DNA of 64,000 bases from Flavobacterium cupriresistens (GTDB lineage Bacteria > Bacteroidota > Bacteroidia > Flavobacteriales > Flavobacteriaceae). Shown here piece after piece: positions 52,397 to 62,439 of this stretch. The stretch is from assembly GCF_020911925.1 (NCBI RefSeq), contig NZ_CP087134.1, positions 5,580,001 to 5,644,000 on the forward strand. The letters are read 5' to 3'. The position numbers and the translations under genes were made by a program. How positions within the stretch are numbered: position 1 is the stretch's first letter; each line of letters begins with the position of its first letter. Under the pieces are notes generated by a model that saw only the letters and a program-made list of their open reading frames with translations, did not search any database and was not told where the DNA came from.

Positions 52397-54601
52397 TTAC
52401 AAAACCAGCAAACCAAATTCACGCAACGTATTGATTGGCTTTGAATACCAAAACAATTCGAAATCCTCTAATTCCGTTTCGAAATCATTTTTCACCTCTT
52501 GAAAAGTATAATTTTTACCACTTGAAACGGTTATTTTTTTCAGGATCTCGACAAGCCATTCTCCTTCATTTTTATTGGTTTGAATGGTAAAACTTTCTTT
52601 TTTGTCATGAAAAACAAAAGCTACCATTTCCCAGGTTTGTCCTTTTTTAGATTTTGTAAAATGCTCTACAGTCGGCTTCCCGCCTAACCAGACTACTTTT
52701 GCATTGGGTTTGGTATTAAAATCGTTTCCTTCTTCAAGAGCATTAAAAATAAAATCGGGATCTATTTTCGTTTTCGGAATTTTAAAGTCAAACCAATCCT
52801 GCAATTCGTAATCAAAACAGATTCCGTGCATGAAATTGAAGAGTGATTTTTTTAATCCAAAACTAAACTTATCGTGATTGATTCCTGTAGAATCGGTATA
52901 GTCAATATCATTATTAGCAAAAGTTCCAATAACCTCTGTTGCTTTGGTTACGCCAAATTTCTCCGGATACAATCCAACGGGACTGTGTGCGGTCATGGCA
53001 AACTGATGCCAAAATCCGGATTGCAGAATTCCTGCTTCAAATAATTGTCGCACCATTTCCAGACTGTCAACTGTTTCCTGAATGGTTTGTGTCGGATATC
53101 CGTACATCAGGTACGCATGCACCATGATCCCTGCTTCCGTAAAATTTCGGGTTACTTTTGCTACTTGTTCTACGGTTACTCCTTTGTCAATTAATTTTAA
53201 CAATCGGTCGGAAGCTACTTCTAAACCACCCGAAACGGCGATACAACCTGAGGCTTTCAGCAATAAACATAAATCGGCAGAGAAGCTTTTCTCAAAACGA
53301 ATGTTGGTCCACCAAGTAACCGCCAGTTTTCTTCGCAAAATTTCCAGCGCTAAAGCACGCATCAAAGCCGGCGGTGCGGCTTCATCTACAAAATGAAAAC
53401 CATTCTGACCAGTTTGCTGCATCAAATCTTCCATTCGATCACAAAGCAGATTGGCTGCAACGGGCTCATATACTTTTATGTAGTCCAGCGAAATATCACA
53501 AAACGTACATTTTCCCCAATAACAACCGTGCGCCATAGTCAGTTTATTCCAACGACCGTCGCTCCACATTCGGTGCATTGGATTTACAATTTCGATCACC
53601 GAAATATATTTATCCAAAGGCAAATCTGAATAGTCCGGCGTTCCTACGTAGGCTTGTTTGTAATCGTGTTTCAACGAATTATTCTTGTAAACAACTTTTC
53701 CCTCTTCCAACAAAAAAGTTCTCTTATAAGAATTGGAATTTGGATTTTCTAAATTGAATATTAACTCTTCTATTGGCACTTCGCCATCATCCAAAGTAAT
53801 AAAATCGAAAAACTCAAAAACACGTGCATCAGAAAGCGAACGCAATTCGGTGTTTGGAAAACCGCCACCCATCGAAATTTTAATTTCGGGATGGTTTACT
53901 TTTACCCATTGCGCACATCTGAATGCACTATATAAATTCCCCGGAAAGGGAACAGAAATCAAAAATAAAGTTGGTTGTACCGCTTCAATCTTAGTTTTCA
54001 ATAGTGAAATTAAAATCGAATCAATGTAGGTTGGTTGTTGTTGCAAGGCTTCATACAACTCATCAAAGGAATTCGCACTGCGGCCTAAACGTTCGGCATA
54101 TCGGCTAAAACCAAAATTCTCATCGACACATTCTACGATATAGTCCGAAATGTCTTCGAGATATAAGGTGGCTAAATGTTTGGCTTTATCTTGCGTTCCC
54201 ATGGTTCCGAAAGCCCAATCGAGTTCTTCCAATTGCGCAAAACGAGAAGCTTCCGGCAGAAAATCCTCCTGACAAATCTGTAAAGCCAACGTTGGATTTT
54301 TCCCTTGTAAAAACTGAATTACAGCATCAATCGTTTTGATGTATTCGTCCTGCAAAGCAAAAATACGTTTAGAATTATCTGAAATCTCAGCACTTGAAAC
54401 CTCAAACCTGAAACTTGAAAATTCAAACAAATCAACAAGACCTTTCTTCGAAAACAACTCCAGAATCACATCAATCCCCAAATCTGCCTGAACTGATGCT
54501 ACATTTTTTGTGTTCAGAAACCCTTTTATATAGGCGGTTGCCGGATACGGAGTATTCAGTTGAGTAAATGGAGGCGTGATTACAAAAAGCTTAGTTTTCA
54601 A
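52397..54601 (-). CDS. B12-binding-type radical SAM protein
   Basis: The 734-aa product begins with a region like a cobalamin-binding domain (about 1-300), although no DxHxxG motif was found. The radical SAM core has the cluster motif CYWGKCTFC, which is CX4CX2C rather than the usual CX3CX2C. Later motifs include GLEVASDRLLKLIDKG and YLMYGYPTQT. The C-terminal 200 residues are unassigned. Members of this group are uncharacterised; a methyltransferase or cyclase-type reaction on an unknown substrate is likely. No partner gene is adjacent. Confidence 0.85.
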   Translation of the reverse strand: MKTKLFVITPPFTQLNTPYPATAYIKGFLNTKNVASVQADLGIDVILELFSKKGLVDLFEFSSFRFEVSSAEISDNSKRIFALQDEYIKTIDAVIQFLQGKNPTLALQICQEDFLPEASRFAQLEELDWAFGTMGTQDKAKHLATLYLEDISDYIVECVDENFGFSRYAERLGRSANSFDELYEALQQQPTYIDSILISLLKTKIEAVQPTLFLISVPFPGNLYSAFRCAQWVKVNHPEIKISMGGGFPNTELRSLSDARVFEFFDFITLDDGEVPIEELIFNLENPNSNSYKRTFLLEEGKVVYKNNSLKHDYKQAYVGTPDYSDLPLDKYISVIEIVNPMHRMWSDGRWNKLTMAHGCYWGKCTFCDISLDYIKVYEPVAANLLCDRMEDLMQQTGQNGFHFVDEAAPPALMRALALEILRRKLAVTWWTNIRFEKSFSADLCLLLKASGCIAVSGGLEVASDRLLKLIDKGVTVEQVAKVTRNFTEAGIMVHAYLMYGYPTQTIQETVDSLEMVRQLFEAGILQSGFWHQFAMTAHSPVGLYPEKFGVTKATEVIGTFANNDIDYTDSTGINHDKFSFGLKKSLFNFMHGICFDYELQDWFDFKIPKTKIDPDFIFNALEEGNDFNTKPNAKVVWLGGKPTVEHFTKSKKGQTWEMVAFVFHDKKESFTIQTNKNEGEWLVEILKKITVSSGKNYTFQEVKNDFETELEDFELFWYSKPINTLREFGLLVL

Positions 54602-54717
54602 AAGGAAATATTTTCTGCAAAAATACGGGATATTTCTAATCTTTTCAGGAAAAGATTTCGACGGTTTTACGATTGGCAGGAGCTGGGATTTTTGATTTTA
54701 TTTTGTAGATAATTAAT

Positions 54718-54725
54718 TACATTTG
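54718..54725 (+). promoter_or_regulatory. -7 promoter box of the large T9SS gene
   Basis: TACATTTG, with a TTTG at 54691-54694 as possible -33 element (spacing 23 bp); the start codon is at 54746. Confidence 0.5.
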
Positions 54726-54745
54726 CTTAGCACTAATAACTCCCC

Positions 54746-57700
54746 ATGAAGCGAATTTTATTTTTTCTGTTGTTACTAATTTTTATTCCTGTATTTTCTC
54801 AGAACAAAAACCAATCTGTCGGTTTTAAAGAAAACAAAGGTCAGATTTTAGATCAGAAAGGTAAGCCGAACCAGGCTGTGAAATTTTTATTAAACACGGG
54901 AGGATTAAATGTTCAATTGAGAAAAAACGGCTTCTCTTATGATGTCCATGAAGTAAAAAAGACACCGATTGTCAGTCGAAAAACATCCAAAACGTTACCA
55001 TACAGAAATCCTAAGGAAGATATCCCGGAAGAACCGGAATATGGTTTAGAGTATAAATTTCACAGAATAGACATTGACTTTGTAAACTCAAATGCTAACG
55101 TTGAGTTCATCACGGATCAGGAAGCAAAAGATTTTGATAATTATTATAATATCCCAAACAAACCTGAAGGCGTTGTTGGCGTGTATCAATACAAACAAAT
55201 CACCTATAAAAACATTTACCCCAATATTGATATCGTTTTTACCATTCCAAAAGATCCTAAAAAAACAGTGGAATACAATTTTGTTGTTCACCCAAAAGGA
55301 GACATTTCGGCTATTAAATTAAAATTTAGCGGCGCAGCAACAGAACTGGTTGATAACAAAATCCAGATGAAGGTTCGTTTTGGAGAAATGGAAGAAACTC
55401 TTCCGGCAAGCTGGACTGAGGAAGGCACAACTAAAAAAGAAATAGCTGTTGGGTATAGAAAAATAAAAAAAGATGTTTACGGTTTTGAAACTTCTGATCC
55501 TGTTTCTGATAAAACGGTGATTATTGATCCTGTGCCAACAAGACTTTGGGGAACTTTTTATGGGGACCAAACCGGGGTACATTTTACTCTTAGACCATCG
55601 AGTATTAGTACCGATTCTTTTGGAAATGCCTATGTAGCAGGAAGTACAAGCGCCTTAAATTCATCATATGCTACAGCAGGAGCACATCAAACGACACAAT
55701 CTTCTTCCTTTTCAAATGGATTCATAGAAAAATTTAATCCTAATGGAATACGTTTATGGGGTACTTATTACGGCGGACAAAATTACTGTGATATAAATGA
55801 TATAAAAATAGATTTTCAGAATAATGTTATTGTGACAGGTACCACACAAGATCAGACAAATATAAGTACAGCTGGTTCTTACAAACCTAATTTATCAGGA
55901 TATCAGGACGCTTTTTTGGTAAAATTTAATAGTTCAGGTGTTAGATTATGGGGAACTTATTTTGGTGGAGAATATGACGATCTGGGTCATGCTTTAGATA
56001 TTGATACTAACAATAATATTTACATGATTGGAACTACTACTAGTACAACTGGCATTGCTATAAATAGTAATTTCCAAACACATATAAATCAAGATCCAAA
56101 TTTCTCTAATACTATTGACGGATATTTAACTAAATTTGAATCTGGGGGTAATGTAATCTGGAGTACCTATGTAGGAGGTGAAAATCGTGATCAGCTTAAT
56201 GCCATTAAGGTAAAAAACAATTACTTAATTATTGGAGGTACGACATATAGCTTTAACAATATTTCTACTCCTGGCGTTTTTCAAGAATTACATGATCCAA
56301 TTACTCATCCGGATGGAGTTATATTCAAATTTTCATTAAATGGCCAAAGAATATGGTCTACCTATTACGGAGGGGAACAAATTGATGACATATATGCGGT
56401 TGAAGCTGATGATGAAGATAATATCTATATCGGTGGGCAAACGGCGAGTGATAATAATATGACCACTCCGAACCGTTTTGACAGTAACAATACCTCTTCT
56501 TACCGAGGTCTTTTTGCAAAATTAAATACTAATGGGAAAAGAATCTGGGGTACATATATTGGTCAAGCCCATGTTTATTCTATTGTTTTTAGAAATAACT
56601 CCCTATATCTTGGTGCAACAAATACTGGATTTGATCTTTCTAAATTAACTACTGCTTGCTCCTATCGATCAAACAAAGATTTTGAAAACTATCTTGCCAA
56701 GTTTTCTAAAGAAGCCGATTTTATATGGGGAACATACCTGGGTGCAGATGGTCACGATAATCAAACAAAAATAGCACTAGACATAAATAATGACATATTT
56801 GTCAGTGGGACCTCAAGTAAAAATGATGGCATTGCAGATGCTAATTCTTATCAATCTAACATTCTCGGATTTTATAATTATTTTTTAATGAAATTTCAAG
56901 AAACCACTATACTAGGTAGTCCTAAAATAGAAAGTAACTCTCCAATCTGCATAGGAAGCTCATTAGAACTTAAAGCCTCTGGTGGAACTAATTACTCCTG
57001 GACAGGACCAAATGGTTTTACATCAATAGATCAAAACCCAATTATAACTGGTGCAGCTGCCTTAAATAGTGGCGAATACAGCTGTACAATTACAGGAACA
57101 GGTGGTTGTGACGATACTAAAAAAACCACTGTTGTTGTGGGTGACTTTGTAGCTCCAATTCCAGATTTAGCAACTCTGCCAACGATTACCGGAGACTGCC
57201 ATACAACAATAACTGTAACTCCAACTGCTACCGATGCCTGTGCAGGCGCAATTACAGGAACAATTATAAGCCCATTAGCCTATACATTACCCGGAACATA
57301 TACCATTGTGTGGGACTACAATGACGGAAATGGAAATCATGCAACCCAAAATCAAACAGTCGTTATAAACAGTCAGCCATTACCAACTGTAACTTCCCCT
57401 CAGAACTTCTGTATTCAGGATAAGCCGACTTTAAGTGCCATCAGCATTTCAACTGGTCAAAACATAAAATGGTATGATGCACTCACAGCCGGAACCCTTT
57501 TATCCAATACCACATTACTCCAAGAGGGCACAACTTATTACGCCTCACAAACCATAAGCGGATGCGAGAGTGAGAGAACTGCTGTAACAGTAAAAATTTA
57601 CGATACCCCTACTCCAACCGGAGATACCAATCAGCCTTTTTGCACGGGTCAAAACCCAACTTTACAGGATATTGTCGTTACCGGAGAAAGTCTAAAATGG

Positions 57701-58807
57701 TATGATGCGCTTACTAATGGAAACAGCTTATCAAACACTGCCACTCTGCAAAACGGAATTACTTATTATGTTTCGCAAACGTTGAATTCTTGCGAAAGCA
57801 AAAGATTAGCCGTTACAGTTTCTGTCCAAAATACACCCGGAATTCCTACCGGCGATTTAAGTCCTGAGTTTTGCAAAAGCGAAAATGCTACTTTGAGCGA
57901 TATCGTTTTGAATGAGTCAAATTTAAAATGGTACAATACGATGATCTCCGCAGCGCCATTACCGAATACTACAGTGTTGCAAAACAATACTACTTATTAC
58001 GTTTCACAGCTTATTGGGTGCGAGAGCGACAGAATAGCAGTATTGGTAATGATCCATGATACCGCTATGCCAACAGCCAATACCGCGCAAACTTTTTGTA
58101 TTGATGACAACGCTACTATAAATGATATTGCAATTCTCACAGGACAAAACCTAAAATGGTATGATGCGGAAACAGCAGGAAGTGTTTTAACCAGCACAAC
58201 CACTCTTGAAAACCGCACTTATTATGTAAGTCAAACAAACACGAACTGCGAAAGTCAAAGATTGGGCATCATTATAAAAATTCAGGATACACAAGCCCCA
58301 ACTGCCCATGCAAATCAGACTTTTTGTATACAGGAAAATGCTACCATTGGCAAAATAGAAATTAACGGTGAAAACATAAAATGGTACAATGCGATAACAG
58401 CCGGAGTAATTTTATCTGAATCAACTCCACTTAAAAATGAAGTTACCTATTTTGCTTCTCAGACCATTAATGATTGCGAAAGTGAACGAACTCCAATAAC
58501 CATAAAAATCGATGAAGCCACAGCTACTCCATGTAGTAAATATATAAATGAACTTCCTTACCCAAAATTCTTTACCCCTAATAATGATACTTTTCATGAT
58601 ACCTGGACCATCGATTTTGATTACTTAGCGCCCAACACCGGAATCCGAATATTTGATCGCTATGGAAAATTCATCAAAGAATTAACCGTCAATACTTCCT
58701 GGGATGGAACTTATACGGGACAGGACATGCCAACATCTGATTATTGGTTTAGTGTCACTCGCTTAAATGGCACTACATTTACAGGCCATTTTACCTTGAA
58801 ACGTTAA
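54746..58807 (+). CDS. Large T9SS type B adhesin-like protein with SBBP propeller and Ig-like repeats
   Basis: The 1353-aa product has a signal peptide ending PVFSQ, an N-terminal domain like DUF7948 (about 25-265: GFKENKGQILDQKGKPNQAVKF), then six or more SBBP-type propeller repeats (about 265-740) with the signature RLWGTYYGGQ...DIxIDxxNNxxVTGTT. An HYR/Ig-like part (745-875) leads into five 70-residue Ig-like modules (about 878-1258) sharing FCxxxNATLxDIxxxGxxLKWYDA...TYYVSQTxxxCESxR. The sorting domain is at 1270-1353 (FFTPNNDTFHDTW...GHFTLKR). It is surface-bound through the T9SS; no enzyme motif. Confidence 0.92.
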   Translation: MKRILFFLLLLIFIPVFSQNKNQSVGFKENKGQILDQKGKPNQAVKFLLNTGGLNVQLRKNGFSYDVHEVKKTPIVSRKTSKTLPYRNPKEDIPEEPEYGLEYKFHRIDIDFVNSNANVEFITDQEAKDFDNYYNIPNKPEGVVGVYQYKQITYKNIYPNIDIVFTIPKDPKKTVEYNFVVHPKGDISAIKLKFSGAATELVDNKIQMKVRFGEMEETLPASWTEEGTTKKEIAVGYRKIKKDVYGFETSDPVSDKTVIIDPVPTRLWGTFYGDQTGVHFTLRPSSISTDSFGNAYVAGSTSALNSSYATAGAHQTTQSSSFSNGFIEKFNPNGIRLWGTYYGGQNYCDINDIKIDFQNNVIVTGTTQDQTNISTAGSYKPNLSGYQDAFLVKFNSSGVRLWGTYFGGEYDDLGHALDIDTNNNIYMIGTTTSTTGIAINSNFQTHINQDPNFSNTIDGYLTKFESGGNVIWSTYVGGENRDQLNAIKVKNNYLIIGGTTYSFNNISTPGVFQELHDPITHPDGVIFKFSLNGQRIWSTYYGGEQIDDIYAVEADDEDNIYIGGQTASDNNMTTPNRFDSNNTSSYRGLFAKLNTNGKRIWGTYIGQAHVYSIVFRNNSLYLGATNTGFDLSKLTTACSYRSNKDFENYLAKFSKEADFIWGTYLGADGHDNQTKIALDINNDIFVSGTSSKNDGIADANSYQSNILGFYNYFLMKFQETTILGSPKIESNSPICIGSSLELKASGGTNYSWTGPNGFTSIDQNPIITGAAALNSGEYSCTITGTGGCDDTKKTTVVVGDFVAPIPDLATLPTITGDCHTTITVTPTATDACAGAITGTIISPLAYTLPGTYTIVWDYNDGNGNHATQNQTVVINSQPLPTVTSPQNFCIQDKPTLSAISISTGQNIKWYDALTAGTLLSNTTLLQEGTTYYASQTISGCESERTAVTVKIYDTPTPTGDTNQPFCTGQNPTLQDIVVTGESLKWYDALTNGNSLSNTATLQNGITYYVSQTLNSCESKRLAVTVSVQNTPGIPTGDLSPEFCKSENATLSDIVLNESNLKWYNTMISAAPLPNTTVLQNNTTYYVSQLIGCESDRIAVLVMIHDTAMPTANTAQTFCIDDNATINDIAILTGQNLKWYDAETAGSVLTSTTTLENRTYYVSQTNTNCESQRLGIIIKIQDTQAPTAHANQTFCIQENATIGKIEINGENIKWYNAITAGVILSESTPLKNEVTYFASQTINDCESERTPITIKIDEATATPCSKYINELPYPKFFTPNNDTFHDTWTIDFDYLAPNTGIRIFDRYGKFIKELTVNTSWDGTYTGQDMPTSDYWFSVTRLNGTTFTGHFTLKR

Positions 58808-58812
58808 GAATA

Positions 58813-58850
58813 AAAAAGGTTGTCCAAATTTATATTTAGACAACCTTTTT
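58813..58850 (+). terminator. Terminator of the large T9SS gene
   Basis: Stem AAAAAGGTTGTC/GACAACCTTTTT with a 14-nt loop, a few bases after the stop. Confidence 0.88.
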
Positions 58851-59004
58851 ATCATTTTGATCTTTTGCCACGAATTGCACCAATTTAAATGGATTATTTC
58901 TTTGCCACAGATTTTTATAATTAAAATGGATTTCTTTTTTCTCCATCAATTCAATACTATTCGTGTTTAATTTTTACTACTCACCAACTTTTGGAATTGA
59001 TTCT

Positions 59005-60285
59005 TTAAAACTTATGTTCTTTTTTACTGATGACCAATAGAGAGAATAAAGAAATACAGGCTGCACCTGTCAAATAAAAACCTACATAGGTCAAACTGTA
59101 ATGAGATGCCAGCCAAATTGCAATCATTGGCGCAAAAGCTGCACCAAAAATTCCCGCCAGATTAAAGGTTAAGGAAGCACCTGAATAACGAACATTGGTA
59201 GGAAATAATTCCGATAAAAATGTTCCTAAAGGACCATAAGTAAATCCCATCAGAGTCATTCCGATACAGGTAAAAATCGATACCAGAGCCATACTTCCAG
59301 ATTTCAAAAAGAAGGAAAATAAAAAACCGAAAACAGCTATAGCCGCCGTAGCAACAATTAGCATTTTTCGACGCCCGATTTTATCTGCAACCACAGCCGA
59401 AACCGGAATAAAAAGAGCAAAAAACAACACCGAAAACAACTGTATCAATAAAGCATCTCTTTTTTCAAAACCTAAATTAGACGTTGCCCAACTCAGTGTA
59501 AAGACTGTCATCAGATAAAAAACCAAGAAAGTCGTAACGGCTGCCAGAGTTCCAAAAATCAATTGATTTTTATATGATTTTATCAAAGTTAAAAATGGAA
59601 CTTTTACTTCTTCTTGTTCTTTTTTTGAATTTTCGAAAGAAGGTGTTTCCGTGATTTTAGTTCGAATATAAAAACCGACTACCACCAAAAGAGAACTGGC
59701 AATAAAAGGAATTCGCCAACCATAATCCATAAAATCCTCGTTGCTCATTGAATCGGTTAACAATAAAAAAGTACCTCCGGACAGCAATAACCCAATTGGA
59801 GCTCCTAACTGTGGGAACATTCCATACCAGGCGCGTTTGTTTGGCGGTGCATTTTCTATTGCCAGCAGAACAGCGCCTCCCCACTCCCCTCCTAATCCGA
59901 TACCTTGTCCAAATCGGCACAACATTAATAACAAAGGAGCAGCCACACCAATACTGGCATAACTTGGTAAAAAACCAATGGTTACAGTCGAAATACCCAT
60001 CGTCAGCAAAGCAGCAACTAAAGTAAATTTACGTCCAATCTTGTCGCCGAAATGTCCAAAAAATGCCGAACCTAATGGACGCGATAAAAAAGCAATCGAA
60101 AAAGTAGCTAATGATTCTAAGGTTGCCATCGTCTTATCTGAACCAGGGAAAAATAGTTCCGGGAACACCAATACTGCTGCATTAGCATAAATATAAAAGT
60201 CAAAAAATTCGATCGTGGTACCAATTAAGCTTCCAAAGAGAACGTGTTTTAAAGAGTTCTTCTTCTGATTTGGGTTATTTTTCAT
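59005..60285 (-). CDS. MFS transporter, metabolite:H+ symporter (MHS) family
   Basis: The 426-aa product has twelve predicted membrane helices and MHS hallmarks: GTTIEFFDFYIYANAAVLVFPELFFPG, the loop FGHFGDKIGRKFTLV and RFGQGIGLGGEWGGAVLLAIE. Family members (ProP, ShiA, KgtP) take up betaine, shikimate or dicarboxylates with protons; the substrate here cannot be told. It is monocistronic. Its promoter region joins a repeat-rich gap. Confidence 0.93.
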   Translation of the reverse strand: MKNNPNQKKNSLKHVLFGSLIGTTIEFFDFYIYANAAVLVFPELFFPGSDKTMATLESLATFSIAFLSRPLGSAFFGHFGDKIGRKFTLVAALLTMGISTVTIGFLPSYASIGVAAPLLLMLCRFGQGIGLGGEWGGAVLLAIENAPPNKRAWYGMFPQLGAPIGLLLSGGTFLLLTDSMSNEDFMDYGWRIPFIASSLLVVVGFYIRTKITETPSFENSKKEQEEVKVPFLTLIKSYKNQLIFGTLAAVTTFLVFYLMTVFTLSWATSNLGFEKRDALLIQLFSVLFFALFIPVSAVVADKIGRRKMLIVATAAIAVFGFLFSFFLKSGSMALVSIFTCIGMTLMGFTYGPLGTFLSELFPTNVRYSGASLTFNLAGIFGAAFAPMIAIWLASHYSLTYVGFYLTGAACISLFSLLVISKKEHKF

Positions 60286-60821
60286 TCAATTTTGATATAG
60301 GTTTATTTTTAAGAAAATAGAACACAAAAATGAACCTAATTCCTGAAATCAACAAACATTTATCTGTTAAAATAAAAGATCATTATGAAAACACAAAAAT
60401 AGTATTAAATTGAGCTGACGCCGGGGATCGGGTCTTAAGGTTGTGGGATTTCATGCGCATGCTTCGACTTCGCTTAGGATGACATTCGAATTTGATCAGG
60501 ACGATATTTGAATTTGATCGTGTGACACGCTCTAAAATAAAAAGCAAAAATCAAATCATTTAAATCCATTTAATTCTATCTAACTCTTTTTAAGTTATTA
60601 AAAAACAAGTTGTTTAGATTCCTCGTTTTCGTGACCTTCTTCATCATTTTGCCACGAATTTTGCCAATTGGCACGAATTATTTTTTTGCCACCGATTAAA
60701 AGGATTTACACAGATTTTATAAATCATTTTAATCCTTTAATCTGTGGCAGAATAAAAAAACAGCCGCGGATATTTAAAATTAATCAGGCCTTTTTTTAAT
60801 CCTTATCAACTTGCTGAAATA
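60286..60821. other. Noncoding repeat-rich stretch upstream of the MFS gene
   Basis: No gene. It contains GCTTCGACTTCGCTTAGGAT near 60463 (the family of the 8188 array) and inverted pieces GCCACCGATTAAAAGG/CCTTTAATCTGTGGC at about 60690-60750. Confidence 0.6.
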
Positions 60822-60850
60822 AAAAAGGATGTCCTTACAACATCCTTTTT
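60822..60850. terminator. Terminator for the rtcB-prfH cluster transcript
   Basis: Stem AAAAAGGATGT/ACATCCTTTTT with a 7-nt loop and A/T-tracts on both sides. It lies 330 bp beyond the TPR gene stop, and the space is mostly the 60882-61159 element. Confidence 0.7.
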
Positions 60851-60881
60851 ATGAGCCAAAAATTGAAATGTACACAAATAT

Positions 60882-61159
60882 AAAATGAAATGTACATTTT
60901 GGTTTTTCATAATTTACTGAATATCAATTTGTTGCTATTTTTTTAAGGCAATGCATGAAGCAACCCATAAGGCAACCCATTGATGATAATTTGTTTAGAA
61001 AATCACTTTACAAGACGTATATCAAGGAATTGCTATCTGTTATTTTTGTAAAATGCGCATTTCATTTTTAAAGGCCAATGCTGAAAACAACTTGCGAAAG
61101 CTTGGTTTTGCTGGCTTTTAGGGTAATATCATAATTTTCTAAAATGTACATTTCATTTT
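60882..61159. mobile_element. MITE-like element with 19-bp terminal inverted repeats
   Basis: The left end AAAATGAAATGTACATTTT (60882-60900) is the exact reverse complement of the right end AAAATGTACATTTCATTTT (61141-61159). The 278-bp interior has no ORF and a third, altered end-like copy (AAAATGCGCATTTCATTTTT) at 61050. A related TTGAAATGTAC lies just outside at 60864. I could not identify target-site duplications, so the element status is provisional. Confidence 0.5.
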
Positions 61160-61179
61160 TTTAGTTATATTTTTCCGTA

Positions 61180-61698
61180 TTATTTTTTCTTTTTGCTTAC
61201 TTGTTTCTTTTTTTTAGAAACCTTGTTTAACTTTTTAGTCAATCGTTTTTCAGTTTCTTCAATAGTACAATCGTAAGTTGCATTTAGAGTTTCAAGTTGT
61301 GTCTCTTTTAATACTTTTTGTGCTTTTTTGAATTTTTTCTGGCTTTCTAAAAGCAGTACTTTCTTTAAGAGAATCTCCACTTTGTTGATTCCTTTAATCG
61401 TAAGTGCAAAATCAATTAACTTCATTGCCTCCTCGTAATCTTCATTCAAAACCAACGTATAAATATAATACGAATACACTTCTATTGCATGAATATTAAT
61501 CGAAATAGCTTGTTGAAAATACTGTTTAGCCTCCTCATATTTAAATAATTGATCGCTCAAAACCTGACCATATAAACATAAAGCCATTGTGTTTTTATCA
61601 TCATAAGACAAGGCATATTCTAATGATTCTATGGTTTCTTCCAACGAATAAGGATAGCTGTCTAACGCCTGAAAAAGATATTTATCTACTGTTTTCAT
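61180..61698 (-). CDS. TPR-like protein with lysine-rich tail, linked to prfH/rtcB
   Basis: The 172-aa soluble product is helical with two or three TPR-like pairs: TMALCLYGQVLSDQLFKYEEAKQYFQQAISI at about 38-68, and VYSYYIYTLVLNEDYEEAMKLIDFALTI. The C-terminal 20 residues are almost all Lys/Ser (KKLNKVSKKKKQVSKKKK). The gene starts 36 bp after prfH, on the same strand, so it is probably in the operon. The basic tail could contact RNA or the ribosome (inference). No assigned function. Confidence 0.75.
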   Translation of the reverse strand: MKTVDKYLFQALDSYPYSLEETIESLEYALSYDDKNTMALCLYGQVLSDQLFKYEEAKQYFQQAISINIHAIEVYSYYIYTLVLNEDYEEAMKLIDFALTIKGINKVEILLKKVLLLESQKKFKKAQKVLKETQLETLNATYDCTIEETEKRLTKKLNKVSKKKKQVSKKKK

Positions 61699-61734
61699 CT
61701 ATTATTTTGTATCGGAACTCAAAGCGTACTGTTA

Positions 61735-62424
61735 TTATTCCCGATCGGAATAATCTTCTCTTTTTAACCTTTGTCGTTCCTGTTTGTAATTTTTTGTTTC
61801 TTTTTGTTTTTTAAAATCCGAACCCTGAAAAATCCGAATCGGATTTCCTCTCTGAATTTGCAGCTGGTTCATCCATTGCGCCTGAAATTCAGCTTTAAAC
61901 TGTTTTACCGTTTCTTCTTTAAATTTTTGCAATAACCTTTCCGTTGCCAGTTTTTTATTCTGATGTTGTGAACGGGAGTCCATCGAAACCACACTGATTC
62001 CGGTTGGGATATGAGTTGCTCTCACGGCCGAACTTACTTTGTTTACATGCTGTCCTCCGGCACCTGAACTTCTCATGGCTTGGTATTGAATGTCATTCTC
62101 GGAAATCTCGGTTGCCGTCGATTTCTCCATTTCAAAGATGCCGATAAACCAGTTTTTACGCTTGTGCAATTTCCTAAACTGACTTTGTCCAATCCATTGA
62201 ATTGTACCCACCCACGAATTCACAAAATCATTCAGATTACTACTTTCCAGTAAAACTGTTGCTGTTTCTACGGTTCCATTTTCAATTCCGGTTTCTCTCT
62301 GAAGCATTGTTGTTTTTATGTTCTTCTCTTTTGCTTCTTCTATAAAAGTTTTTAAAACCTGAGCTACAACCCAGCTGCATTCAGCCGGGCCACGCCCTGA
62401 TGTTATTTGAATTATTTTTTCCAT
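61735..62424 (-). CDS. prfH: Peptide chain release factor H
   Basis: The 229-aa product is a short class-I release-factor homologue: it begins [20 protein letters not shown] as PrfH proteins do, and has the peptidyl-hydrolysis motif GGQ at 123-125 in [19 protein letters not shown]. It lacks the codon-recognition domains of RF1/RF2. Work on E. coli PrfH with its linked RtcB shows that PrfH releases the peptide from ribosomes whose 16S decoding-centre rRNA has been cut, allowing RtcB to religate it. Here rtcB lies 15 bp upstream on the same strand. Confidence 0.95.
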   Translation of the reverse strand: MEKIIQITSGRGPAECSWVVAQVLKTFIEEAKEKNIKTTMLQRETGIENGTVETATVLLESSNLNDFVNSWVGTIQWIGQSQFRKLHKRKNWFIGIFEMEKSTATEISENDIQYQAMRSSGAGGQHVNKVSSAVRATHIPTGISVVSMDSRSQHQNKKLATERLLQKFKEETVKQFKAEFQAQWMNQLQIQRGNPIRIFQGSDFKKQKETKNYKQERQRLKREDYSDRE

Positions 62425-62439
62425 AATTTTTATCTTTTT

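Noticed and set aside
53082..53396. Open frame antisense to the radical SAM gene
   Set aside because: No start context, no domain, and fully covered by a strong gene.
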